Position numbers and translations under genes: made by a program
Shown here: one piece after another, positions 30,611-40,624 of the stretch
Layout: each line of letters begins with the position of its first letter
Position numbering within the stretch: the stretch's first letter is position 1
Notes under the pieces: model-generated
Told to the model about the DNA's origin: nothing
Database searches by the model: none
Seen by the model: the letters and a program-made list of their open reading frames with translations, nothing else
Source of the DNA: Streptomyces luteogriseus
Lineage (GTDB): Bacteria > Actinomycetota > Actinomycetes > Streptomycetales > Streptomycetaceae
DNA length: 64,000 nucleotides
Direction of reading: 5' to 3'
Assembly (NCBI RefSeq): GCF_014205055.1
Contig: NZ_JACHMS010000001.1
Coordinates: forward strand, 1,736,001 to 1,800,000

Positions 30611-30971
30611 AGTCGTTGCCTTTCGTGGCCGGACTCCGGGCTGGGCGGAGCGGCGGTGGGGTCGCTTCGTCCTCGAAGCGGAGGGGGGTCGTTCGAAAAG
30701 CGAAGAGCGACGCAATGGCCGGCCAGGCGTGTGGGGAGCGGACCGTTCGGGGTTACCTGTGGGTCAGCAGTGCTCGAACGATAGGCAAAGGGAAGGTCAG
30801 CGGGATACGGGGGAAACCCTCGATCCGGCTGGAACCCCACCCTCTATGCAGGGCAGTTGGGCGCCCAATGGCCCCTTTTCGCGCAGGTCGTGGCGTGATG
30901 AACGCGTCGGGCCGATTTTCCGTACTGCACTACCGAACGTCGCCGCCCCCGGGCCGAGGAGAAGCAGCCGG
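30611..30971. other. Divergent intergenic region, subtilase and LPMO
   Basis: 361 bases without a convincing gene, holding the promoters of two divergent genes. A hairpin in the subtilase leader (CGCTTCG at 30663-30669 with CGAAGCG at 30674-30680, four-base loop) is the clearest structure. No good -10/-35 pair could be assigned by eye. Confidence 0.6.
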
Positions 30972-31898
30972 ATGCCTCGTACGACCGCACACCGCACCGC
31001 ACTCGCGGCCGCCCTCGTGACCCCGCTGCTGCTGCCGTGGTGGGCGGCGGTTCCGGCCCGGGCGCACGGCGCCCCGACGGACCCGGTGAGCCGGGTGGTG
31101 GCCTGTTCCCCGGAGGGTGGTGCGCGCACCGGCACGGCGGCGTGCCGTGCGGCTGTCGCCGCGAACGACGCGCCCTTCGCGGCGTGGGACAACCTGCGGC
31201 TGGCGAACGTGAACGGCCGGGACCGGCAGGTCGTCCCGGACGGGAAGCTGTGCAGCGGCGGCCTGCCCGCCTACCGGGGCCTCGATCTCGCCCGCGCCGA
31301 CTGGCCGGCGACCCGGATGACGCCCGGCGCGACCCTGACGATGCGGTACGTCTCCACGATCCCGCACACCGGCACGTTCCGGATGTATCTGACGAAGCCC
31401 GGCTACGACCCCGCCGGGCCGTTGTCCTGGTCCGACCTGCCCGAGAAGCCGTTCGCCACGGTGACGGACCCGGCCCTCACGGACGGCGCGTACCGCATCA
31501 GGGCGACCTTGCCGTCCGACCGGAGCGGGCGGCATGTGCTGTACACGGTCTGGCAGAACAGCAGCACGCCGGACACCTATTACTCGTGCTCGGACGTGGT
31601 GTTCCCGGAGGCGGAGAAGGAGCGGCCCGAGGGGAGGGAGCCCGAGCGGAAGAAGAGGGAGGAGCCCCCGCGGAAGGAGCCCGGGCGGACGGCGGAGCCG
31701 GAGAAGGAGGAGCCGTCGGCGAGCACCGCCGGGCACGACTCCCCCGCTCCGCGGCCTCGGGGCGGCGACGAGACGCCACTGGCCGGCGCGTCCGGTCCGG
31801 CCTCCGGCCCGTCCGCGCCCATGCTGGCGGGCGGCGCCGCGGCGGTGCTGTTGCTCACCGGCGGCGCCGCCCTGGCCGTACGGCTACGGCGACGCTGA
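30972..31898 (+). CDS. AA10 lytic polysaccharide monooxygenase with C-terminal membrane anchor
   Basis: 308 residues from ATG 30972 with GAGGAG about ten bases upstream. The signal peptide ends ARA and the mature protein begins with His32 (HGAPTDPVSR), the first ligand of the copper histidine brace. The second is in STIPHTGTFRMYL. Near the end of the catalytic domain TYYSCSDVVF replaces the usual AFYxCSDV, so a Tyr stands where the axial Phe is expected. The domain is followed by a charged Pro/Glu/Lys/Arg linker of about 60 residues, LAGASG and a hydrophobic helix (APMLAGGAAAVLLLTGGAAL) ending RLRRR. It would oxidise chitin or cellulose while attached to the cell surface. Confidence 0.9.
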   Translation: MPRTTAHRTALAAALVTPLLLPWWAAVPARAHGAPTDPVSRVVACSPEGGARTGTAACRAAVAANDAPFAAWDNLRLANVNGRDRQVVPDGKLCSGGLPAYRGLDLARADWPATRMTPGATLTMRYVSTIPHTGTFRMYLTKPGYDPAGPLSWSDLPEKPFATVTDPALTDGAYRIRATLPSDRSGRHVLYTVWQNSSTPDTYYSCSDVVFPEAEKERPEGREPERKKREEPPRKEPGRTAEPEKEEPSASTAGHDSPAPRPRGGDETPLAGASGPASGPSAPMLAGGAAAVLLLTGGAALAVRLRRR

Positions 31899-31916
31899 AC
31901 TACCGCTGTTCATTTT

Positions 31917-32924
<1,008 letters not shown>

Positions 32925-33196
32925 TCAACGTCAAGGCTTTGCAAGGGAGTTGTGAGCGAGCTGAGCCTTCCGGAAGACCGACGGCTCACCTGCGACACAG
33001 AAGGAACACTCTTTGTTCACACTTACCTTGACCCTTCATGTAACCGCCGGTAACTTCCTCGATGGCTACTGCGGCGTAACGAGAAAGCCCTTGCAACCGC
33101 CGGGAGTTGCGGGAGACGTGCGTACGCGGTCGATGTCCGCGCCAGGGCAACGTGCCACCGAAGTCCGATCCGCACCGACACGCACCTGGAGCAGAC

Positions 33197-33868
33197 ATGA
33201 CCTCCTCCGCCGAGCACACCCCCGAGAGACCGGACGGCGCCGCCGCCCCGGACGCCAGTGCCGCTCCCGCGCGACGCGGGCGGGTCCGGGCACGCCGGGC
33301 CGCGGTGATGGCGGTGCCCGCCACCCTGGCCGCCGCGGGCCTCGCGGTCCTCACCGCCCAAGGGGCACTGGGCGTGCAGTTCGCCATCTCCGGCATGCCC
33401 TTCACGGTCACCGCGACCGAGCTGGACGGCACCGGCTTCGCACAGTTCGGCGGCCTGGACGAGATGGCCGAGGGCAGCCCCAACGCGGGGGACACCGGCG
33501 GTCAGGTGCTGGTCGTCACGTCCGTCATCAAGAACGCGACGCTCACCAAGCTGTGCCAGAGCGTGGACCTGGGCGGCACGAACCTGGTCATCAGGGCGGG
33601 TGAGGGCTCACAGAAGGTCAGAGCCAGCGATCTGACCACCGACTCGACCGAGCTGACCGGCAACGCCGCGTTCAACAACATCGAGATCGGCAACGACGCC
33701 AGCACACTCGACAAGGCCGGCCCGAAGGGCCGCGGACCGAAGGGCGTGTTCAGCCAGCAGTCCGACACCGTGCACATCGCCAACCTGCGGCAGACCAACT
33801 ACGCCACGACAGCGGGCGTGTTCAAGCTGCCGGGTCTGAAGCTGGGCTTCAGCGGGTCGGGTTGCTGA
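33197..33868 (+). CDS. DUF6230 family exported/membrane protein
   Basis: 223 residues from ATG 33197 with GGAG five bases upstream. A cytoplasmic Pro/Ala/Arg-rich start precedes one hydrophobic segment (AAVMAVPATLAAAGLAVLTA). The rest, beginning GALGVQFAISGMPFTVTATEL, is a beta-rich extracellular domain with SVIKNATLTKLCQSV and a C-terminal Cys. I recognise it as the actinobacterial DUF6230 family, typically encoded beside DUF6114 proteins as here. Function unknown; an envelope or spore-surface role is a guess. Confidence 0.8.
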   Translation: MTSSAEHTPERPDGAAAPDASAAPARRGRVRARRAAVMAVPATLAAAGLAVLTAQGALGVQFAISGMPFTVTATELDGTGFAQFGGLDEMAEGSPNAGDTGGQVLVVTSVIKNATLTKLCQSVDLGGTNLVIRAGEGSQKVRASDLTTDSTELTGNAAFNNIEIGNDASTLDKAGPKGRGPKGVFSQQSDTVHIANLRQTNYATTAGVFKLPGLKLGFSGSGC

Positions 33869-34326
33869 TGCCGCGCGGTCCGCGCGAGGGAGTCCGGCCC
33901 GCCTTCAGGCAGTGGCGGGCCGGCCGGCCGTTCTGGGGCGGGCTGCTGCTCGCCCTGGGCGGGGCGGAGGTCCTGCTCACGCTGAAGGCGTCGCTGGACG
34001 TCATCCTGCACGTCGGCATGCAGGGCCTGGCCGGCTACCTGCTGCCGGTCGTCATGCTGCTGTGCGGCGTACTGATCCTCTTCAACCCCGCCCAGCGCCT
34101 GTTCTACTCGGTCATCGGGGTGCTGGTCTCCCTGGGCACCTGGCTGACCTCCAACCTCGGCGGCTTCTTCATCGGCCTGGCCCTGGGCCTGGTGGGCAGT
34201 TGCCTCGCCTTCGGCTGGCTCCCGGACCAGGAACCCCGCGTCAGCCGCAGGCGGCGCCGGAAGGAGGCCCAGGCCGCCAAGGCCGTGGCACGGCCGCTGG
34301 AGCGGGAGGCCGGCCGGACCGCCTGA
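33868..34326 (+). CDS. DUF6114 family membrane protein
   Basis: 152 residues from ATG 33868, overlapping the stop of the DUF6230 gene (TGATG), so the two are translationally coupled. It has four hydrophobic segments (FWGGLLLALGGAEVLLTL, GLAGYLLPVVMLLCGVLILF, FYSVIGVLVSLGTWLTSN, GFFIGLALGLVGSCLAFGWL) and a very basic C-terminus. It is the usual partner of DUF6230 proteins; the two probably form a membrane complex of unknown role. Confidence 0.8.
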   Translation: MPRGPREGVRPAFRQWRAGRPFWGGLLLALGGAEVLLTLKASLDVILHVGMQGLAGYLLPVVMLLCGVLILFNPAQRLFYSVIGVLVSLGTWLTSNLGGFFIGLALGLVGSCLAFGWLPDQEPRVSRRRRRKEAQAAKAVARPLEREAGRTA

Positions 34327-34452
34327 ATCAGGCCAGTCCCCCTCGACCCCCTGGCGCGGCCCGGCCGCGGCCACTTGGCTGGACGTGTCGCGCGCCCGCC
34401 CCGCCGGGCGTACGCGCACTCCGAGAACAGCCGTCAGCCCGGGGAGAGTCCG

Positions 34453-35697
34453 ATGGAGTTCAGCCGCCCGATGGTGATCGACCCGACCGGCCGCGACATC
34501 CACGGCGAGGCCGCACGGATCCGTGAGCGCGGACCCGTCACGCCCGTCGAACTCCCCCACGGCGTCCCGGCCTGGGCGGTCAGCAGCGCACCGCTTCTGA
34601 AGCGGCTGCTCACCGACCCGCGGGTGTCGAAGGACCCACGCCGGCACTGGCAGCGCTGGATCGACGGCGAGGTCTCACCGGACTGGCCGCTGTACACCTG
34701 GGTCGCGGTGCAGAACATGTTCACGGCGTACGGCACCGAGCACAAACGCCTGCGCACCCTCGTCTCCAAGGCCTTCACCGCCCGTCGCACCGCCGCGCTG
34801 CGCCCTCGGATCGAGGAGATCACCGCGGCGCTCCTCGACCGCGTCGCCAAGGCGGGTGCCGACGGCCACGCTGTCGATCTGCGGGAGGAGTTCTGCTATC
34901 CGCTGCCCATCCAGGTCATCGGCGAACTGCTCGGGCTGCCGGAGGAGTTGGGCGCCGAGCTGCGGGTCGTGGTGGACGGCGTCTTCCACACCTCTGCGGA
35001 CCCGGCCGAAGTAGCCGACATCTACGCCCGGTTCTACGCCGTCCTCGGCGAACTGGTCGCCGCGAAACGGGCGGCACCCGGAGACGACCTGACCTCCGCG
35101 CTGATCTCGGCCCGCGAGGAGGGCGGCGGCACACGGCTCAGCGAGCAGGAGCTGCTGGACACGCTGATGCTGGTCATCAGCGCCGGTCACGAGACGACGG
35201 TCAACCTGCTCGACAACGCCGTCCACGCGCTGCTCGGCCACCCCGCCCAGCTCGCGCTCGTCCTCGGTGGGCAGGCCTCCTGGGACGACGTCGTCGAGGA
35301 GACGCTGCGGGCCGAGGCGCCGGTGGCCAGCCTGCCGCTGCGGTACGCGGTCGAGGACCTGCCCCTCGGCGAACTGGGCGGGCCGGACGGCGCGGTGATC
35401 CGCAAGGGAGAGGCGATCCTCGCCGCGTACGCCGCCGCCGGACGCGACCCGGAGCAGCACGGCCCGGACGCCGCCGTCTTCGACGTCACCCGGGCTTCGA
35501 AGGATCATCTGGCCTTCGGGTACGGCGTCCACCACTGTCTGGGCGCCCCGCTCGGCCGGTTGGAGGCGCGGGTGGCCCTGCCCGCGCTCTTCGAACGGTT
35601 TCCCGGCCTGACTCTCGCCGTGCCGGTGGACGGACTGCCTCCGGTGGACTCCTTCATCTCCCACGGCCATCGGTCGCTGCCGGTGCTGACGGGCTGA
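34453..35697 (+). CDS. Cytochrome P450
   Basis: 414 residues from ATG 34453, with GGGGAGAG four bases upstream. Landmarks: I-helix AGHETTVNLLDNA, ExxR in VVEETLRAEAPV, and the heme loop FGYGVHHCLGAPLGRLEARV. The size and motifs fit soluble actinobacterial class I P450s of the CYP105/107 range, which hydroxylate secondary metabolites using ferredoxin. No ferredoxin gene is adjacent. P450 genes often accompany conservons; here the conservon begins 1.7 kb downstream on the same strand, with a relic and a lipoprotein gene between. Confidence 0.94.
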   Translation: MEFSRPMVIDPTGRDIHGEAARIRERGPVTPVELPHGVPAWAVSSAPLLKRLLTDPRVSKDPRRHWQRWIDGEVSPDWPLYTWVAVQNMFTAYGTEHKRLRTLVSKAFTARRTAALRPRIEEITAALLDRVAKAGADGHAVDLREEFCYPLPIQVIGELLGLPEELGAELRVVVDGVFHTSADPAEVADIYARFYAVLGELVAAKRAAPGDDLTSALISAREEGGGTRLSEQELLDTLMLVISAGHETTVNLLDNAVHALLGHPAQLALVLGGQASWDDVVEETLRAEAPVASLPLRYAVEDLPLGELGGPDGAVIRKGEAILAAYAAAGRDPEQHGPDAAVFDVTRASKDHLAFGYGVHHCLGAPLGRLEARVALPALFERFPGLTLAVPVDGLPPVDSFISHGHRSLPVLTG

Positions 35698-35886
35698 CGG
35701 GCGGCGCGACGGGCGCCGTGTCCCAGGGGTCCGGCTCTCCGGCGCCCTCCTCCTTCAGGGCCTTGGCCACGCTCTTCAGGATCCGCATCGAGCGTCCCAG
35801 CGATCGCGCCGTGTCGGTAGCTTCTTCTATCCGAACAGGACGATCACGACGATCGCCACGATCAGCAGATGCCATGGAGGCGACGG
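35654..35886 (-). pseudogene. Decayed tatA paralogue
   Basis: On the minus strand one frame encodes PPWHLLIVAIVVIVLFG, the membrane helix and hinge of TatA, then a TAG at 35827-35829. Past the stop the same frame reads KKLP. A one-base loss near 35814-35818 moves the rest to the next frame, DTARSLGRSMRILKSVAKAL followed by KEEGAG, the TatA amphipathic helix. An intact protein would read FG-x-KKLPDTARSLG. Two independent lesions argue for genuine decay. The tail overlaps the 3' end of the P450 gene on the opposite strand. A functional tatA must be elsewhere in the genome. Confidence 0.75.
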
Positions 35887-36194
35887 CGCGCCGGTGTGGC
35901 GCGGACAGTAAGCGATTCCTTCCGCCGTCGGGCCGGTCCGTACGAGGTGGCCGAACCGCACGGACGGTACGGAAAGCCGAGGTGAGAGCATCCACAACCA
36001 CCCATCGTTCGACCGGTCGGACAGATCATCACGATGCGGCAGCGTCAACTCACGGCAAGTGGCCGCTCACTTGACGACCGGTGGTCACACACGGTTGGCT
36101 CCGGGCCAGCGAGAGTCATGCGGTCGGTGCACCTGCGGCCCCGCTCGCACTCTCACCCTGCTCTTGCTCGGCCGCACAGCGAGGTCCGCCCCTC
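35887..36194. other. Gene-free stretch upstream of the binding-protein gene
   Basis: About 308 bases with lower G+C around 35890-36080 and no convincing coding frame. It presumably contains the promoter of the lipoprotein gene at 36195 and, on the other strand, remains of the tatA promoter. I could not assign hexamers with confidence. Confidence 0.5.
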
Positions 36195-37199
36195 ATGAAC
36201 ATTCCTCCCCCGCCGCACACCTCCGTGAGACGCACCCGTCTCGCGGCGCTGGCCTCCGCCCTGTGCCTGCTGGTGTCCGGCTGTTCCGTGCTCGGCGCGG
36301 CCGACGACGCGACGGACGGAGCGGGCGGATCCGGCGGCGGGATGAAGGTCACCCTGGTGACGCACGGCGGCAAGGGTGACGCCTTCTGGGACCGGGTACG
36401 CCGGGGCGCCGAGGCGGCGGCCGCCAAGGACGGCGTCGAGCTGACGTACGTCGGTGACGCGGACCCGGCCGCGCAGGCCGAACTGGTGCGGGACGCGGTC
36501 CGCGACAAGGCCGACGGCATCGCGGTGACCCTGGCCAAGCCGGCGGCGATGCGCGGTCCGGTCGCCCAGGCCAAGGCGGCCGGCATTCCCGTCGTCGGGC
36601 TCAACTCCGGCATCGACGCCTGGCGGCCGACCGGGCTCCTGGAGTACTTCGGCCAGGACGAGTCCGTCGCGGGCCGGGCCGTCGGCGACAAGCTGGACGA
36701 CCTCAAGGCCCAGCACGCCCTGTGCGTGGTGCACGAGCGGGGCAACGTGGCGCTGGAGGCCCGTTGCGCCGGCATGCGGAAGACGTTCCGCGGCGACACC
36801 GACAACCTGTACGTGGACGGCAGCGACATGAACGCGGTGACCGCCGCGATCGCGTCCCGGTTGCGGCAGGACTCGAGCATCGACGAAGTCGTCACGCTGG
36901 GCGCCCAGTACGGGCTCAGTGCCGTCAAGGCCGTGCGGCAGGCCGGCAGCCGGGCCAAGGTCGCCACCTTCGACCTCGACAAGGACCTGGTCGAGGCGGT
37001 CAAGGACGGCGAGGTGCAGTTCGCCGTGGACCAGCAGCCGTATCTGCAGGGCTACCTCGCGGTGGACGCCCTGTGGCTGTACCGGACCAACGGCAACGTC
37101 AGCGGCGGCGGCACGGCCCCGGTCCTCACCGGACCCGCCTTCGTGACGCGGTCGAACGTGTCCGCCGTGGCGCGGTTCGCGGCCGCCGGGACCCGGTGA
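36195..37199 (+). CDS. Sugar-binding-type (Peripla_BP_4) lipoprotein
   Basis: 334 residues. Lipoprotein signal RLAALASALCLLVSGCS. The mature protein starts with the ribose-binding-like strand KVTLVTHGGKGDAFWDRVRR and has DAVRDKADGIAVTLAKPAAM, GIPVVGLNSGIDAWRPTG and ATFDLDKDLVEAVKDGEVQF, the class B sugar/AI-2 binding layout. No permease or ATPase is encoded nearby. The next gene, 191 bases on, is the conservon sensor, so the lipoprotein may deliver a ligand signal to it rather than serve transport (inference). Confidence 0.88.
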   Translation: MNIPPPPHTSVRRTRLAALASALCLLVSGCSVLGAADDATDGAGGSGGGMKVTLVTHGGKGDAFWDRVRRGAEAAAAKDGVELTYVGDADPAAQAELVRDAVRDKADGIAVTLAKPAAMRGPVAQAKAAGIPVVGLNSGIDAWRPTGLLEYFGQDESVAGRAVGDKLDDLKAQHALCVVHERGNVALEARCAGMRKTFRGDTDNLYVDGSDMNAVTAAIASRLRQDSSIDEVVTLGAQYGLSAVKAVRQAGSRAKVATFDLDKDLVEAVKDGEVQFAVDQQPYLQGYLAVDALWLYRTNGNVSGGGTAPVLTGPAFVTRSNVSAVARFAAAGTR

Positions 37200-37390
37200 C
37201 CGGACGCTTCCCGTGACGGTGTCGCCAAAGTTTCGGTCAGGCCCGACCCGCACGCCCACTTGTACGGATAACATCCTGCCCATCCCATGTGCCGCACCCG
37301 GGACGGCACCACCCCCGCGCCCGTCCCCCACACCCCCCGACCGCTCCGCCTCCCCGCTCCTCACCTCCCGCTGATCGCCCTAGGACGACG

Positions 37391-39817
37391 ATGTCTCGAC
37401 GGACAGGTGCCCGGCGCCGTCTCGGTTCCATACGCCTCTCCCTGGTGCTCCTGGCCCTCGTGCCCAGCGTCACCCTCGCCGCCATGTGGGGCGTGACGAC
37501 GATCCAGATGTTCTCGGAGGGCCTCCGGCTGCGCGACCAGACGGACCTCAGCCGCTCGACCGGTGCCATGGGCACCGACGCGACGCTGGCGCTGCAACGC
37601 GAGCGCAGCCTGTCGGCCGCTTGGCTTGCCACCCCGAAGGGTTCCCGGGCCGCCCTCGACGCGCAGCGCGCGGAGACCGACAAGGCGGTCGCCAAGCTGG
37701 TCGGGCAGGCGGACGCGATCGAGAAGGCGCCCTCCCGCATTTCCGACCGGCTGTACTCGGTGCTGGGCTCGGTGGGCAGCCTGGAGTACTACCGGGACCA
37801 GGTGGACGACCCGACCGACATCACCGCGCAGCAGGCGCTGGACCAGTACTCCTCGATCATCGACGACCAGATCCACGCCTTCCAGGAGCTGTCCCAGGTC
37901 GACGACGGCGACCTCACCTCGCAGGCCGGCCCGCTGGTGGGTCTGGAGCACGCGGCGGAGCTGGTCTCCCGGGAGGACGCGCAGCTGACGCTGGCCTGGC
38001 CGACCGGGCATCTGGACGACACGACGTGGACGCAGTTCACGGAGCTGGTGAACACCCGGCGCTGGCTCGTCCAGGACCAGGTCCTGCCGCAGTTGACGGG
38101 CGGCGCCAAGGCCCAGACCGAGCGGATCCTGGCGAGCCGCGAGTGGCAGACGCTGCAGTCCGTCGAGGACCAGGTGCTGGCGTCCCGCAACGCGAGCCCC
38201 ACCGCCGACCGGATCGCCCTGCCGGACGCGCGGAAACGGTGGTCCGCCGCCATGGACCGGCTGTCCGACCGGTACGCGGGCCTCATCGAGCAGCAGACGG
38301 CGGGGCTGCTGGAGCGCAGCGCCGAGAAGGCCGACGCCCTGCTGCTCAAGGCGGCACTGCTGAGCACCGGTGGGCTGCTCGCGCTGCTGCTGTGCGTCGG
38401 CATGTCGTGGCGGATCACCCGCTCGCTGTCCCGGCGGCTGCGCGGCCTGCGCCGGGCCGCCGTCAGCCTCGCGCAGGAGCGGCTGCCCGACGTGGTGGCG
38501 CGGCTGGACCGGGGCGAGACGGTCGACCCGGAGTCGGCGACGCCCGAGCTGGACTACGGCCATGACGAACTCGGCCAGGTGGCACGGGCGTTCAACACCG
38601 CCCAGCGCACGGCCGTGCACACCGCGGTCGAACTCGCCGACACCCGGCGCGGCTTCCAGAAGATCATCCTGGGCATTGCCCGGCAGAGCCAGAACCTGGT
38701 CAACCTCCAGCTGAGCAAGCTCGACACGCTGGAGCGCGAGCACACCGACCCCGACATCCTCAAGGGCCTGTACGAACTGGACTCCACGGCCAGCCAGTTG
38801 CGCCGCTACGAGGAGAACCTCGTCATCGTCAGCGGCGAACGGCCCGGCCGCAGCTGGACCGAGCCGGTCGCCCTCATGGACATCCTGCGCAGCGCGGTCG
38901 GGGAGGTCGCCGAGTACCAGCGGGTGGAGGTGCTCACCGAGGAGGAGGTGTACGTCGCGCCGCCCGCGGTCGCCGACGTCATCCACCTGCTGGCCGAGCT
39001 CATCGACAACGCGACCGCGTACTCCCCCGCCCCGAGCCCCGTCACGGTGCGGGCCGGGATGGTGGCCAAGGGCCTGGCCGTCGAGGTCGAGGACCGCGGC
39101 CTCGGCATGTCGGAGGAGGACTACGCGTCCTTCAACGAACAGCTGGCGGTGCCGCCGCAGTTCGACGTGGTGGCGCTCGCCGACGACCTGCGCCTCGGCA
39201 TGTTCGTGATCGGCCGGCTGGCCCACCGGCACGGCATCGCCGTCACCCTGCGCTCGTCGCCGTACGGCGGGACCACGGCGATCGTGCTGGTCCCGCACGA
39301 GATCGTGGTGCGGGAGACGACTGGCGGCGACGAGAAGGACGGCGACACCCCGGAGGACGGGCTGATGGCGGTGGACGGACGGGGTGCGAGGGACGCCGGG
39401 CCCGGCGAGGCGCCGCAGCGCGCCGACGTACCGGAGAAGTCCGAACGCGGAACCGAGCGCACCGCCGGGTCCGTCCGCGAGCCCCGGCCCCTGGTCACCG
39501 CCCGCACGGCCTCCGCCGCCCCGTCCGCCACGAGCGAGGTGATCCCCCGCCGGGACGGTCTCACCCCGCTCCCCCGCAGAGTGCCGCAGACCAGCCTGGT
39601 GGAGGAATTGCGCGAGGAGTCCGCGCCCGCCGAGCACGACGGCTTCCTCGACGACTTCACCGCGGAAGCCGCCGCGTCCTCCCTGGCCGGTTTCCAGCGC
39701 GGCACCCTCCGGGCCCGTGACGACGACGCCGAGCCGCCCCACGACGAGGAGGTGGCCGCAGCACCCCGGCAGGACCCGGCCGCCCCCGTCCCCTCGACTC
39801 CGCCCGCCGACCGCTGA
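37391..39817 (+). CDS. cvnA: Conservon sensor-kinase-like protein CvnA
   Basis: 808 residues from ATG 37391. One membrane helix (RLSLVLLALVPSVTLAAMWG), a large extracellular NIT-type domain (about 60-345, including ALQRERSLSAAWLA), a second helix (LLSTGGLLALLLCVGMSW), HAMP, a dimerisation-like segment (IARQSQNLVNLQLSKLDTLE) without the phosphoacceptor His, and an ATP-binding domain with LLAELIDNATAYSPAPSP (N box) and VEDRGLGM (G1). A disordered acidic tail of about 150 residues follows. In conservons this protein senses a signal and controls the GTPase CvnD through CvnB and CvnC. First gene of cvnABCD. Confidence 0.93.
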   Translation: MSRRTGARRRLGSIRLSLVLLALVPSVTLAAMWGVTTIQMFSEGLRLRDQTDLSRSTGAMGTDATLALQRERSLSAAWLATPKGSRAALDAQRAETDKAVAKLVGQADAIEKAPSRISDRLYSVLGSVGSLEYYRDQVDDPTDITAQQALDQYSSIIDDQIHAFQELSQVDDGDLTSQAGPLVGLEHAAELVSREDAQLTLAWPTGHLDDTTWTQFTELVNTRRWLVQDQVLPQLTGGAKAQTERILASREWQTLQSVEDQVLASRNASPTADRIALPDARKRWSAAMDRLSDRYAGLIEQQTAGLLERSAEKADALLLKAALLSTGGLLALLLCVGMSWRITRSLSRRLRGLRRAAVSLAQERLPDVVARLDRGETVDPESATPELDYGHDELGQVARAFNTAQRTAVHTAVELADTRRGFQKIILGIARQSQNLVNLQLSKLDTLEREHTDPDILKGLYELDSTASQLRRYEENLVIVSGERPGRSWTEPVALMDILRSAVGEVAEYQRVEVLTEEEVYVAPPAVADVIHLLAELIDNATAYSPAPSPVTVRAGMVAKGLAVEVEDRGLGMSEEDYASFNEQLAVPPQFDVVALADDLRLGMFVIGRLAHRHGIAVTLRSSPYGGTTAIVLVPHEIVVRETTGGDEKDGDTPEDGLMAVDGRGARDAGPGEAPQRADVPEKSERGTERTAGSVREPRPLVTARTASAAPSATSEVIPRRDGLTPLPRRVPQTSLVEELREESAPAEHDGFLDDFTAEAAASSLAGFQRGTLRARDDDAEPPHDEEVAAAPRQDPAAPVPSTPPADR

Positions 39818-39831
39818 CGAAGGACACCGCA

Positions 39832-40263
39832 ATGACACGCCCCATCCCCGCCACGCACACCCAGCTCGACCAGCTGCTGACCGGACTCGTGGAGCGGGTC
39901 GCCGACGTGAACCAGGCCGTGGTGCTCTCCGAGGACGGCCTGGTGGTCAGCAAGTCCACCGGATTCCTGCGCGACGACGCCGAGCGGCTCGCGGCGACCG
40001 CGTCCGGGCTGATGAGCCTCAGCAAGGGCGTCAGCATGGACTTCCGGGGCGGTCCGGTGCGCCAGGCGCTCATCGAGATGGCCAACAGCTATCTGATCCT
40101 GACCTCCGCAGGCCCCGGTGCGCACCTGGTCGTGCTGACCGGGCCGGGCGCGGACGTCGGGGTGGTGGCGTACCAGATGAACATGCTGGTCAAGAAGATC
40201 GGCGAACACCTGAGCGCGGCACCGCGGGGCATGGCCGGCCCCGTCGTCGATCCCGGCGTGTGA
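39832..40263 (+). CDS. cvnB: Conservon roadblock/LC7 protein CvnB
   Basis: 143 residues, ATG 39832 with GAAGGA seven bases upstream, 14 bases after cvnA. Roadblock fold: LDQLLTGLVERVADVNQAVV, LSEDGLVVSKSTGF, and a C-terminal strand VVLTGPGADVGVVAYQMNML. Roadblock proteins such as MglB regulate small GTPases, here presumably CvnD. Confidence 0.93.
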   Translation: MTRPIPATHTQLDQLLTGLVERVADVNQAVVLSEDGLVVSKSTGFLRDDAERLAATASGLMSLSKGVSMDFRGGPVRQALIEMANSYLILTSAGPGAHLVVLTGPGADVGVVAYQMNMLVKKIGEHLSAAPRGMAGPVVDPGV

Positions 40264-40264
40264 G

Positions 40265-40624
40265 GTGGAAGTAGGTGATCCGGCTGGGCGGCTCGTCAGG
40301 CCGTTCGCTCTGACCGGTGGCCGGACCCGGCCCAGCCGCGCCGACTTCACGCTCATCTCCACGGTCACGGCGGTGGATCCGCCACCCGTCACGGTGGCCC
40401 GGTGCCAGCCCGAGCACTCCCGGATCCTCAGGCTGTGCGCGGAGCCGGTCGCCGTGGCGGAGCTGGCCGCCCGGCTCGACCTGCCGGTGAGCGTGGTCGT
40501 CATCCTGCTCTGCGACCTGCTGGAGGCGGGCCGCATCACCGTCCGCCCACCGCGCCTCGTCTCCCGTACCACTCCGGACCTGGACCTGCTGCAGAAAGTG
40601 AGGGAAGGCCTTGGCCGGCTCTGA
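40265..40624 (+). CDS. cvnC: Conservon DUF742 protein CvnC
   Basis: 119 residues from GTG 40265, one base after the cvnB stop. The DUF742 pattern is clear: RLVRPFALTGGRTRPSRADF, TLISTV, then a winged-helix-like half (CAEPVAVAELAARLDLPVSV) ending RPPRLVSR. Its stop lies inside the start region of cvnD (14-base overlap), so expression is coupled. Confidence 0.93.
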   Translation: MEVGDPAGRLVRPFALTGGRTRPSRADFTLISTVTAVDPPPVTVARCQPEHSRILRLCAEPVAVAELAARLDLPVSVVVILLCDLLEAGRITVRPPRLVSRTTPDLDLLQKVREGLGRL

